63,179 bases of DNA from C7867-006 sp964453075 (GTDB lineage Bacteria > Patescibacteriota > Minisyncoccia > Phycocordibacterales > DATDWN01), in NCBI GenBank assembly GCA_964453075.1, contig CAYVNM010000005.1, positions 1 through 63,179 on the forward strand, given 5' to 3'. Under the pieces are notes generated by a model. It saw only the letters and a program-made list of their open reading frames with translations. It was not told where the DNA came from and ran no database searches. Shown here one piece after another: positions 49,497-58,480 of this stretch. The translations under genes were made by a program, and so were the position numbers. Position 1 is the first letter of the stretch, and the number at the start of each line of letters is the position of its first letter.

Positions 49497-50522
49497 TTAT
49501 TGTTTAAATATTGACCTAAAAATTCGACCTATTAAAGCCCTTCCTTCTGGATAAAAATGAGCGTCGTTTTCTTTTTTTCTTTCTTGAAGTCCTTTAAGAG
49601 ACCCCTTAATAACATCGTCTAAGGTCACCTTTGGAGAAAAACCTAATGATTTAATTTTATCTGAGTTAATAGTATAAACCTGTTGATTAATTGTGTTCTC
49701 TTTGTTTATTTTCACCTTTGGTTCCACACCATAACGTTTGATAGCATCTACCACATCTTCAAGATTTGTATTGAAAGAAGTTAGGTTATAAGCTTCACCT
49801 TTCATTTTGTCTATGTTCTCTATCGCAAAAACTATAGCGGCAGCCTCATCGTTTAAGGCTAAATATGTTTTAGGATTTTTCAAAGCACTTTCAAAAAGTG
49901 TGGTTGTCATTCCATAGACCGATCTAATACACAGCATATTAATAATTGTTTCGTATCTAAAAGCCGGATTATAACCAACGAGAGTAGCTGATCTTAGAGC
50001 TGTTGTATTAAAAGATTCATCATTCATTTTCAAAATTGCTTTTTCTGCCTCGTACTTTGATACACCATATGTTGAAAGTGGCTCTTTTGGTGCATCTTCC
50101 TTCAACTCTTCCCCTCTGCTATACATACTAACTGTAGATTGATAAATAAAAGTCCTAACTTTGTGTTTTTTACAAAGTTCGGCAACCTTGATGGCTGCAA
50201 CTTGATTTACTATAGTACACTCCTGATCCTTGCCCTCCCTGTTAGTAGAAAAGGCATCCACAATAGCAGCTAGGTGAACTACAACTTCAGGTTTGTACTC
50301 AATAAGAACTTTTTCAAATTTTTCATAATCCCTTATGTCACTATTCTCCCAAGGAACCATTGCAATATTTGGTAATAAATTTAAAAGAGGGGTTATGTTC
50401 TCTAGTTTGCTTTTGGAAAGATTATCATGAATTATTATCCTTGATTGAGGATATCTTCTGGCCAAAGATTTGACCGCGCTGTAACCTACATATCCTGCTC
50501 CTCCAGTAACTAAGATGTTCAT
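49497..50522 (-). CDS. NAD-dependent sugar-nucleotide epimerase/dehydratase (SDR)
   Basis: 341 residues. Extended SDR: ILVTGGAGYVGYSAV binds NAD, VVVHLAAIVDAFS follows, and the catalytic pair is in STYGVSKYEAEK with the Ser/Thr in YQSTVSMYSRG. It acts on a nucleotide sugar, probably as 4-epimerase or dehydratase; the exact substrate cannot be read. First gene of the sugar module 47124-50522, separated from the GT genes by a gap of about 115 nt. Confidence 0.88.
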   Translation of the reverse strand: MNILVTGGAGYVGYSAVKSLARRYPQSRIIIHDNLSKSKLENITPLLNLLPNIAMVPWENSDIRDYEKFEKVLIEYKPEVVVHLAAIVDAFSTNREGKDQECTIVNQVAAIKVAELCKKHKVRTFIYQSTVSMYSRGEELKEDAPKEPLSTYGVSKYEAEKAILKMNDESFNTTALRSATLVGYNPAFRYETIINMLCIRSVYGMTTTLFESALKNPKTYLALNDEAAAIVFAIENIDKMKGEAYNLTSFNTNLEDVVDAIKRYGVEPKVKINKENTINQQVYTINSDKIKSLGFSPKVTLDDVIKGSLKGLQERKKENDAHFYPEGRALIGRIFRSIFKQ

Positions 50523-50636
50523 ATATTTTTAAAAATTATTATCTATACCTTTGGTAAGTTTGCCCATATAAAGACCATTTTCTCATAATTAAGAAGACAT
50601 AGCAATCCAATAAAAACTTAGATAAGTCAATATAAA

Positions 50637-52331
50637 TTAAATTTTAATATCAGGAACTTTTTTACAATCATAGACCGTGGCAGAGATATTTTTATCTATC
50701 TCCTTATACACAGTCTCACAAGAATCCAAATATTTACGATAAATACTATTTGGATCAATTCTTGGTACATTTATTTCTAAATAGTGTTCTTTATAAGTAT
50801 TTAAAGTCGCTATTTTCTCATTGATATCAAAGGCTGGATCTGTGTAAAGCCTTTTTCTATATTTGCCTATACTACGAATTTCATTCCCTCCATTATCGTT
50901 ATAAACTGTAACCATTTTTATATCTGGATTATTTTCTATAAACTGCACAGCATTAGTTAGAAGCCTTGGTGCAGAACCATAAAGATAGCCAAACAAGTAT
51001 TCTTCAATAAAGACAAGATTATAAATCAAGCCAATTGGTATTAAAACCAAAACAACCATTTTTCTTAAGTTTGTTTTAAAATAAGCAATAGAAACTAACA
51101 CCATAGAAACCAGCCAAGCCATAGACATAAATAAAAACGAAACGTAAAAACCAAGAGGTCCTGAACCACCAGAAAAAGGATAAAGAAAATTCCACTTCAT
51201 ATCAAATATTCTCTTTAACCAAGCCATTTTAGGGTGTAAAGACGGTACAAAATGTGGAACAAACAACAACACAGATAAAAATGAAGCTATAAGTAGACCA
51301 AGTAATAAATACTCTTTATTCCTTAAATCACTATCAGATTTCAATATAGAAACGATAACAACAGAAGAAATTGCACACAAAGGCACAATTACAAATTGCA
51401 AATATCTATCTAGAGCTCCGATAGAAAAATCAAAAACCACAATATAGAAAATTAATCCAAAAAATAGATAAAAAATGAAAGGCCTCAATTCGCTGGTATT
51501 ATTTTTTGACAAAAGAACTGGTAACAAAACCAAAAATGGAGAAGTATATAATATTGCTTTTACAACCTGTATCGCCGTCTGAAACCAATTCCTATCCAAC
51601 TCAGCAAAATGTTTCCAGTACACTAACGCTTTGTTTAAATCAAAAAACGAGAAAATGTATTGTGATATAAAAAGCATAAAAGAGACAATCAAAACACTGC
51701 CAAAAGCATAAAATAAATACTTTATTAGATCTTTTTTAGTTATGTGATTTTTCTTCTCCCAAATAAAATCTGCTGCTATAGCGACAATAACTAAAGCAAA
51801 ACTAACCTTAACAAAAAACCCTAAAACCAAAGAAATCAACATCAAGGCAAGCCAGAGATATCTCTTTCCAGAAAGAATAGATTTAGATTTGTAGTAACTT
51901 ATGAGAGAGAGCAGAAAAAAGAATGGCATAATCTGTCCGTCTGTATCTACCATCAGAGAAGCCAATACTGAAAAATATGATAAGGCGAATAAAAAACCAC
52001 CGACAACAGCTGTTATTTTATTGAATCTCATTCTGAGTAAATAATAGAGAAGCAGAAGATTTATAGTCCCAAAAAATAGTGGCGTAAACCTAAAATCAAC
52101 ATCATAACCAACTATTCTACCAGCTGTTTTGTATATAAATTGAGACAATGGTGGATGTGGTATTTCCGTATCACTAGACAAAGCGGGGTTTACTATCATA
52201 GGCCACTTGTATTCATCTTGATGTAATGGTAAATCGGTACCAGGCAACCTAACCACCACAAAAATTACAACCAAAATTGAAATTACGAGCCATTCATTGT
52301 TTGCTAAAAATTCTTTAATTCTTGAAATCAT
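50637..52331 (-). CDS. GT-C glycosyltransferase (PMT/ArnT-like, GT39/GT83)
   Basis: 564 residues. About 12 membrane helices. The first extracytoplasmic loop has the catalytic acid in PLHQDEYKWP and is followed by HPPLSQFIY, the hallmark of dolichyl-phosphate-mannose/ArnT-type enzymes; a later MVDTDGQIMPFF fits too. It would use a polyprenyl-phosphate sugar made by the GT2 enzyme at 43880. The C-terminal 100 residues are outside the membrane. Overlaps the upstream methyltransferase by 4 nt. Confidence 0.85.
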   Translation of the reverse strand: MISRIKEFLANNEWLVISILVVIFVVVRLPGTDLPLHQDEYKWPMIVNPALSSDTEIPHPPLSQFIYKTAGRIVGYDVDFRFTPLFFGTINLLLLYYLLRMRFNKITAVVGGFLFALSYFSVLASLMVDTDGQIMPFFFLLSLISYYKSKSILSGKRYLWLALMLISLVLGFFVKVSFALVIVAIAADFIWEKKNHITKKDLIKYLFYAFGSVLIVSFMLFISQYIFSFFDLNKALVYWKHFAELDRNWFQTAIQVVKAILYTSPFLVLLPVLLSKNNTSELRPFIFYLFFGLIFYIVVFDFSIGALDRYLQFVIVPLCAISSVVIVSILKSDSDLRNKEYLLLGLLIASFLSVLLFVPHFVPSLHPKMAWLKRIFDMKWNFLYPFSGGSGPLGFYVSFLFMSMAWLVSMVLVSIAYFKTNLRKMVVLVLIPIGLIYNLVFIEEYLFGYLYGSAPRLLTNAVQFIENNPDIKMVTVYNDNGGNEIRSIGKYRKRLYTDPAFDINEKIATLNTYKEHYLEINVPRIDPNSIYRKYLDSCETVYKEIDKNISATVYDCKKVPDIKI

Positions 52332-52969
52332 TTTATTTTTGACACAAACAGCATCTGTCCTGCAAAAGGCTTAAATGGAGAATGTATATAAGCTCTGATA
52401 ATTAAAGGTATGACTGGAATTATACTTGGCCTGGATCTAAGAGAGAAAGGTAGAAAACGAGGTTTTGCCAGTTCAATCTCAAATCCAAAGCTTAAAAGAA
52501 ATGCTCTTAGAGATTCATCGGAGAAAACTTTTTTATGAGTTGGATCATCAAAATATGTTTTGTAAGAAAGTCTATAATTTGGTTGCATTAAAATGAGTCT
52601 TCCGTCTTTCTTCAACACTCTTTTTATTTCCAACAAGGTCTGACTTAGCTCTTCATCAGACAGATGTTCTAACAAATTACTCGCAAAAACAACATCTACA
52701 GATTTATCATGAATCACACTCATATCTGTAACTTTTGATTGAACTGTTTTTACATCATCATTAGCAAATTTACTGAAATCCGGGGAATAATCTAAGGCAA
52801 TTTTATTTTTTGCCTTTACGTTATTTATAAAGTCACAATATCCAGCACCAATATCTAGCACTGTTGAATCAGAAGAGATAAAACTTGATAAATATTTAAC
52901 TATCTCCTTCCAAACAATAGATCTGTTTTTATCCCAAACATACCTTGATTTATAATATGAATCAGTCAT
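52328..52969 (-). CDS. SAM-dependent methyltransferase (methyltransf_11/23)
   Basis: 213 residues. STVLDIGAGYCDFINNV is motif I, IALDYSP strand 2, DVVFASNLLEHLSDEEL the motif II region and VLKKDGRLILMQPNYR motif III. The substrate is unknown, probably a glycan or lipid carrier by context. Lies 5 nt from the GT2 gene and overlaps the GT-C gene by 4 nt. Confidence 0.88.
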   Translation of the reverse strand: MTDSYYKSRYVWDKNRSIVWKEIVKYLSSFISSDSTVLDIGAGYCDFINNVKAKNKIALDYSPDFSKFANDDVKTVQSKVTDMSVIHDKSVDVVFASNLLEHLSDEELSQTLLEIKRVLKKDGRLILMQPNYRLSYKTYFDDPTHKKVFSDESLRAFLLSFGFEIELAKPRFLPFSLRSRPSIIPVIPLIIRAYIHSPFKPFAGQMLFVSKIK

Positions 52970-52974
52970 GTCTT

Positions 52975-53688
52975 TTAAATTTTTTTAAATCTATACTTAA
53001 AGATTAAAGGTAACATTCTTAGCCCCAATATGGCAGCCCTTATTGTACTACCAGTATAACCAGAAACCCCGATTCTTTCTTTGTAGATAACAGGTATTTC
53101 AATTATTTTCTTTTCATGCCTTATAAGCCAAATCATAATTTCTGGAGAAAAAGTGCCATCACCTTTTGATTGTGGAAAATATTTTTTTATTTTTTCCAGC
53201 GATTGCCTATTCAGTAGTTTATAAGTACAACCTACATCAGTTAGAACTGGACCATTGTACAACACTTCTATAATCTTCGCCCACAACCAGTTTGCAAATC
53301 TGACAGGAAAAGGCATGAATGCTCCAGACCAAATAGCCGCACGAGAAGTTCGTGTACCAAAAACTACTGGGAAATCGTCGCTATAGAGCAAAAATTTGTG
53401 CAAATCGTTTGGTTCAAAAGTTCCGTCTACTTCGGTTGTAACCACCAAATCACCAGTTGCTTCAGACAAGGCTCTCATATATGCATATCCATAACCTTGT
53501 TTTGTTTCCACCACTCTTATAGCTTTTGTTTTTTCAATTTCTTCTTTTGTTTTTCCCAATGCATTATTATCTACTGCAATAACCTCATCTACAAATCCAG
53601 TCGCAAAAAAATCATCTATAACTTTTTTTATAGAATTTTCTTCATTATAGGTTCCAAAGACTACGCTGACTTTTTTGTTTTTATACAT
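52975..53688 (-). CDS. Glycosyltransferase family 2 (DPM1/DPG-synthase-like)
   Basis: 237 residues. VSVVFGTYNEENSIKKVI, EVIAVDNNALGKT and VVTTEVDGTFEPNDL give the GT2 fold; the usual D-x-D appears as E-x-D. The late GVSGYTGSTIRA is typical of polyprenyl-phosphate glycosyltransferases. It may supply a second lipid-linked sugar donor. Nested between two coupled genes (1-nt and 5-nt gaps). Confidence 0.85.
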   Translation of the reverse strand: MYKNKKVSVVFGTYNEENSIKKVIDDFFATGFVDEVIAVDNNALGKTKEEIEKTKAIRVVETKQGYGYAYMRALSEATGDLVVTTEVDGTFEPNDLHKFLLYSDDFPVVFGTRTSRAAIWSGAFMPFPVRFANWLWAKIIEVLYNGPVLTDVGCTYKLLNRQSLEKIKKYFPQSKGDGTFSPEIMIWLIRHEKKIIEIPVIYKERIGVSGYTGSTIRAAILGLRMLPLIFKYRFKKI

Positions 53689-53689
53689 T

Positions 53690-54712
53690 TTATTTTATTT
53701 CTACAAACAACCTTTCTACCAAAGTATTCAGGTCCTGAGATTTAACAAACAAATCAAGATCTTTTTGTATCTCCACCTGAGTTCGCGCTTCTAATATTCT
53801 CTGCAAAGAGATACTCACCTCATCAACAGAATCCTTTGTTACACAAACAGCTGGAAGCAGATTTGATAAAGACTCGTTCGAAACCAAAGGTATGGCTCCA
53901 CAAGCAGCAGCTTCGACTATAGTTTTATCAAAAGAACCTGACTCTGTTAGATTCAGACAAACTTCGTGACTACTATATATATCAGGAAGTTTATCTTGTG
54001 TAACGGCGTCCACAAAAGAAACATAAGTAACTAGATGGTTTGCAGAAACATAATTTTTCAAGGAATTGTAGTATTTTACATCTTTTTTTAATGGAGAACC
54101 AACTATACTCAAAGAAACTTGAACTCCTGATAATACGAGCTTGTTTATAGCCTCCAGGGCCCTTTCTATACGCTTTATTGGCGAAATACGCCCAACCACA
54201 CAAACAGAGTATTTTCGCCTCAAAACACCACCTATAGGCCTAAAAACTGCTGTATTGATACCTGCAGGCATAATAATAGTCTTTTTAAACCGTGCTGTAA
54301 AAGAATCAGGTGAGGTACAAAAAACCTTGGTGCTCAGAAACACAGCCATCCTTGTTCTTATGCTACCTCTCGGATGATTACGCCACAGATATACAGGTAT
54401 ATTTTTCAATCTCCAGTATAAACCAGCAAGCAAAACATACTCCTCATTCATATGAACAAAAACTTTATCATAAGAACTTCTTATTAAAAAAAGGTAATGA
54501 TATAAACTCTTAATATAAGTTATTTTGGATACATTCCTCTCCTTACCCAAAGAATATACGGAAACGTTATTTGAAAAATCAAATTCACCCTTCTCTAAAC
54601 AAATTATTGTAATAGAATCTACCTTACTAGAAAAAGATTTCACCCAATCACAAAAGAAACCTAATACAGGATCTGTTTTATCTATTTTTTGTGTAAATAC
54701 TAGTAACCTCAT
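53690..54712 (-). CDS. Glycosyltransferase family 4 (GT-B), copy 2
   Basis: 340 residues. The N-terminal acceptor domain is short. The donor domain shows YSVCVVGRISPIKRIERAL, SIVGSPLKKDVKYY, VSFVDAVTQDKLPDIYSS and the E-x7-E region ESGSFDKTIVEAAACG. GT4 retaining transferases use NDP-sugars. Overlaps the gtrA stop by one nt at its start. Confidence 0.88.
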   Translation of the reverse strand: MRLLVFTQKIDKTDPVLGFFCDWVKSFSSKVDSITIICLEKGEFDFSNNVSVYSLGKERNVSKITYIKSLYHYLFLIRSSYDKVFVHMNEEYVLLAGLYWRLKNIPVYLWRNHPRGSIRTRMAVFLSTKVFCTSPDSFTARFKKTIIMPAGINTAVFRPIGGVLRRKYSVCVVGRISPIKRIERALEAINKLVLSGVQVSLSIVGSPLKKDVKYYNSLKNYVSANHLVTYVSFVDAVTQDKLPDIYSSHEVCLNLTESGSFDKTIVEAAACGAIPLVSNESLSNLLPAVCVTKDSVDEVSISLQRILEARTQVEIQKDLDLFVKSQDLNTLVERLFVEIK

Positions 54713-55125
54713 TATATTGCTGTAGTGTTCTCCTTACGATTAAAAATGAGATGTTTAGAAATAAAAAAAGTACAACAAGCTGTCAACCCTCCTGCAATTA
54801 TTTGTCCCAACAATGGTAACAAACCAAAATAATCAACACATAAATATAATATAAGAGTGTTTAAGCCAAGACCAAAAATAGAACTCAGAAAATACATAAA
54901 ACCTTGAATGTGAATGTTCTCTGTAGAGTGATCACGAAAAGTCCAAAATTTATGAAACGCCAAACTAACAAAAAAGGCAACTACGAAAGCTACAACTGAT
55001 GAAACTATATAATGCACCCCAATAACAGAGTTCAGTATATAAAAGATAGCCAGATTAACAATCGCACTAGTACTACCCCCAACCAGATATCTAACAATTG
55101 TGTATTGAGTTGCTTTCTCTATCAT
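54712..55125 (-). CDS. GtrA-family membrane protein
   Basis: 137 residues with four transmembrane helices. RYLVGGSTSAIVNLAIFYILN and the second-half FHKFWTFRDHSTE and ISKHLIFNRK are GtrA-family landmarks. GtrA proteins are proposed to flip polyprenyl-phosphate sugars, in line with the GT2 and GT-C enzymes here. Overlaps its neighbours by 4 and 1 nt. Confidence 0.9.
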   Translation of the reverse strand: MIEKATQYTIVRYLVGGSTSAIVNLAIFYILNSVIGVHYIVSSVVAFVVAFFVSLAFHKFWTFRDHSTENIHIQGFMYFLSSIFGLGLNTLILYLCVDYFGLLPLLGQIIAGGLTACCTFFISKHLIFNRKENTTAI

Positions 55126-56270
55126 GTATTTTTTTTAATCAAGTTTTCCAATAGATTTACATACCTATCAACATATTCATTTTTTGTAATCACTGCATTT
55201 TTAATACTAACCTGCAACTCACGTTTAAACAACTCTCGTTTTGAATTATCTCTAATCATTTTTAACAGAGATTCTAGAATGCATTTTTCATCTCCAGTTG
55301 CACAAACAAAAGAATTTTCGCCATCTCTAAACAAAGCTGTGTTTGCGATACCTACTTTTGTTGTTACTATTGGGCAACCACTTGCTCCAGCCTCTATGAG
55401 TGACATACCATAACCTTCATATTCCGAAGTCAGAAGAAAAACATCTGCAACTTTATAATAAGGAACTAAATCAGTTTGCCAGCCTACAAAAACCACATGA
55501 TTTTGCAAATTCAATTTCTTTACTAGACCATGTAAATACCGATCCTGATCACCATCACCCGCTATGATTAAACCAGTTTTTGGATATTTTTCTACAATCT
55601 TTTTCAGAACCCTTATAGCAATATCTATCCTTTTTTCTTTAGCCAAACGACTAGCCACTAATATAATAAACTTGAAATGATTGAAACGACCACCAATATC
55701 CTCGACAGATTCTGTATTCATTATCTTCTCAATATCAACAAAAATAGGAAGAACTTCCGGAATGACCTTTAGATTCACAAACTTTTTTTCAATTGAAACT
55801 TTTATTGATTCATTCACCACACGCAACCCTTGAGCTTTTGGTATCAAAAATGTGGCTATTAAAACCCGGATTATATTTAAAAAGGAGTTTTTAAAATTAG
55901 AAGATAAAAAATCTGTATGTAATTGTAATTGTAAAGGAATCCCATTTTTCTTTGCTAATAAATACCCAGCCAAGCCAGTTTCAAATGGATCCTGTGTGTA
56001 AACAATAGCACTATCTTTGTTAAAACTATTACTTAATATAATTCCTTTACCGATTTTTATAGCATCAAAAACATAATGAATGCGAGATAAAGAATTAGTT
56101 GGATAGATATATAAATTTCTGACTCTCTTAGGCTTTAAATGATGTTTCTTAAGTGAAAATACTATTATGTGGAGTTCCTCCATTCTAGAAGAATATTCAA
56201 GATTTCTTAACAACACAGCACTATTTTCCTCAAACAATTTTCTATCTGTACCTATAGACAATACTTTCAT
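55122..56270 (-). CDS. Glycosyltransferase family 4 (GT-B), copy 3
   Basis: 382 residues. Donor domain ILVASRLAKEKRIDIAIRVL, LIIAGDGDQDRYLHGLVKKL, VVFVGWQTDLVPYYKVADVF, then SEYEGYGMSLIEAGASGCP with the E-x7-E motif intact. A clear GT4 family protein. The last gene before gtrA in transcription order; the glycan acceptor is unknown. Confidence 0.92.
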   Translation of the reverse strand: MKVLSIGTDRKLFEENSAVLLRNLEYSSRMEELHIIVFSLKKHHLKPKRVRNLYIYPTNSLSRIHYVFDAIKIGKGIILSNSFNKDSAIVYTQDPFETGLAGYLLAKKNGIPLQLQLHTDFLSSNFKNSFLNIIRVLIATFLIPKAQGLRVVNESIKVSIEKKFVNLKVIPEVLPIFVDIEKIMNTESVEDIGGRFNHFKFIILVASRLAKEKRIDIAIRVLKKIVEKYPKTGLIIAGDGDQDRYLHGLVKKLNLQNHVVFVGWQTDLVPYYKVADVFLLTSEYEGYGMSLIEAGASGCPIVTTKVGIANTALFRDGENSFVCATGDEKCILESLLKMIRDNSKRELFKRELQVSIKNAVITKNEYVDRYVNLLENLIKKNT

Positions 56271-56271
56271 A

Positions 56272-57291
56272 TTATTTGATAGAATTAAAAATATTTATAA
56301 ACTCGTCTGCAATATTTTCCCATGTGTGAATAAATGAAAAATTCCTCACTTTTTCCACTTCTAGTTTATAATTATCATCATTCAACATAAGCAGTATTGC
56401 TTCTTCAATTTCTTTTTCGTTCAAAGGATCAACAAAGATGCCCATATCTTTTATTCTTTCAAATATTCCAACTTCTTTTGTACAAATAAAAGGTTTATTG
56501 AAACGTATAGCGTCTAATATTAGATTTGGACTTATGTCACCCAAAGATATCTGAATAACCGCGTAAGAATTTTTTATTTTTTGGATAAAATCAGAAAATG
56601 GTAGGTTATCAATAAATAAATCTGCGTTGATATGTTGTTGTTTTATTTTATTAAATATTTTCTTTAGATGAGATTTGTTTTTTAAAACCAAATCTCTGGA
56701 AGAGGCCACAAATATTTTTTCCTTTGGATTAAAAGATTCTTCCTTTGGACCATAATAATTTTCGACCACAGAAGTTTTTTCCCTAACCAAACCATAAGCT
56801 CCAGTGAATATATTTCTCTGCCATTCAGTTGAAAATATAATCATTGAAGTGTTTCTCAATGTCCACCCTATTAGATTAAATACTACTTTTTCCTTAAAAG
56901 AAAAATTTCTTTTTTCTGTTTTGTAAAAATTACTTAATAAAATTTTTCTGCCCGTCCTCTCGACATACTGTTCCCACAAAAAATCCCCTCCAGTTCTAAT
57001 AATTGATTTTTTACCAAAAATCTTACAAGCAAAAACTGTAGGCAATGCAACAGAAAAAATATCAAAGATAAAAATCTTATCACTTTTTATTACGTCAGGG
57101 ATTATTTTAAAAAGAAAAAATAAATGTCTTAAACCGCCAGGCAAAATCCTTTCAAATAAAAATGTCTTAACTGATACTTCATAGTTTCTGTCTTCAAAAA
57201 CCTCTTTTAGATTTTTGGCATACTGGGCTGGACCTCCTATTTGGGGAGGATATATGCCTGTTGATATTAAGATTTTTTCTTTCTTTTGCAT
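56272..57291 (-). CDS. Glycosyltransferase, GT4-like with a degenerate donor motif
   Basis: 339 residues. The start ILISTGIYPPQIGGPAQYAKNL is a classic GT4 acceptor-side opening. The C-terminal half is less conserved: FVASSRDLVLKNKSHLKK, VIQISLGDISPNLILDAIRFNKPFI replaces the usual P-S-x-x-E-G-x-x-x-x-x-x-E region, with D in place of the second E. Probably active, but donor recognition differs. Spaced 1 nt from the next GT4 gene. Confidence 0.8.
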   Translation of the reverse strand: MQKKEKILISTGIYPPQIGGPAQYAKNLKEVFEDRNYEVSVKTFLFERILPGGLRHLFFLFKIIPDVIKSDKIFIFDIFSVALPTVFACKIFGKKSIIRTGGDFLWEQYVERTGRKILLSNFYKTEKRNFSFKEKVVFNLIGWTLRNTSMIIFSTEWQRNIFTGAYGLVREKTSVVENYYGPKEESFNPKEKIFVASSRDLVLKNKSHLKKIFNKIKQQHINADLFIDNLPFSDFIQKIKNSYAVIQISLGDISPNLILDAIRFNKPFICTKEVGIFERIKDMGIFVDPLNEKEIEEAILLMLNDDNYKLEVEKVRNFSFIHTWENIADEFINIFNSIK

Positions 57292-57292
57292 T

Positions 57293-58474
57293 TTATAATT
57301 TATTAAAAACAGACTTCATTTGTGAGGATACATTGCCCCACTCATATCTTTCCTTAACTCTATTATATGCATTTTTTATTATGTTCTCTCTAAGGCTTCC
57401 ATCTTCCAAAACAATATTGATAGCCCTAACAATACTTTGAGGACAGTCCGGTGAACAAAAAATACCAGTAACACCATCATCTATAAAATCCACTATTCCA
57501 CCAACAGGAGTCGCTATGACAGGAATCTTTGCCGCCATTGCTTCTATAAAGGAATTACCAAATCCTTCCGAACGAGAAGCCCTAATAAACACATCGCTTA
57601 TAGAAAAATATTTTGGAATATGGGCGTATGGCACAAATCCTACAAACTTTACCCTGTCAGAAACACCCAAATCTCTAGCTTTTTTTTGAAGTTTTATTCC
57701 ATCTTCCCCTTTTCCCACTATTACAAAGCTAATATTTTTTGGTAAGTTGACCAATGCAGTTATTACATCATCTAAACCATTTTTATGTGTTAATCTTCCA
57801 CTTGTAACCACAAAAACATCTCCTGGTTTTTTACCTAATCTCTTTTTTAGTTCTTCCTTTTCATTAGAATTTATTTCTTTTGAGAACAAATCTAGATCTA
57901 CACCATTAGGTACAAGAGAGTATCTTCCGCTGTAACCATTTTTTCTTGCACGATTTAATAAAAAATTACTTATAGCAGTTAGAAAATCCGTACGCCACAA
58001 TGCCAATTTCCAAGATAAAGAAATCAGTCCACCCCATTTATATTGCAAATGATTTTCAGAGTCCCCTTCTTGTAGAGTCAGGACCATTGGTACTTTCTTT
58101 TTAAAACCAAGGCTTCTAAATAAATTAAATACATACCCAGCAATGCTTCCAAAGGTAACCATGATTCCCCAAAAACAATAGTAATTGTTCTTTTTATTCA
58201 GTTTGTTTGTTAAAAACGCGCCTCTTATTGGAAGAAGAATTTTATCTAACATAGGCAAACCAAATCCGATTCTATAAACATTTATGTGGCCAACCTTTTC
58301 ACGATAAGACAAGTCACTTTTTAATTTTGCTGTTATCAGATCAAATTCAAATTCATCCGATATCCTATCGGTGATTTCTTTTACAGCAACTTCAGCACCC
58401 CCCACAAAAGGATGGTATGCTGTAGAAAAAATGAGTATTTTTCTCTTTTTTTTGTTTGATAAATTATTTGTCAT
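57293..58474 (-). CDS. Glycosyltransferase family 4 (GT-B), copy 5
   Basis: 393 residues. KILIFSTAYHPFVGGAEVAVKEI opens the acceptor domain; the donor domain has VVTSGRLTHKNGLDDVITAL, IVGKGEDGIKLQ, VKFVGFVPYAHIPKYFS and SRSEGFGNSFIEAMAAKIPVIAT with a complete E-x7-E motif. The upstream gene in transcription order is the type IV ATPase, 6 nt away, so the glycan operon may be read from the 60136 start. Confidence 0.92.
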   Translation of the reverse strand: MTNNLSNKKKRKILIFSTAYHPFVGGAEVAVKEITDRISDEFEFDLITAKLKSDLSYREKVGHINVYRIGFGLPMLDKILLPIRGAFLTNKLNKKNNYYCFWGIMVTFGSIAGYVFNLFRSLGFKKKVPMVLTLQEGDSENHLQYKWGGLISLSWKLALWRTDFLTAISNFLLNRARKNGYSGRYSLVPNGVDLDLFSKEINSNEKEELKKRLGKKPGDVFVVTSGRLTHKNGLDDVITALVNLPKNISFVIVGKGEDGIKLQKKARDLGVSDRVKFVGFVPYAHIPKYFSISDVFIRASRSEGFGNSFIEAMAAKIPVIATPVGGIVDFIDDGVTGIFCSPDCPQSIVRAINIVLEDGSLRENIIKNAYNRVKERYEWGNVSSQMKSVFNKL

Positions 58475-58480
58475 CTTCCA

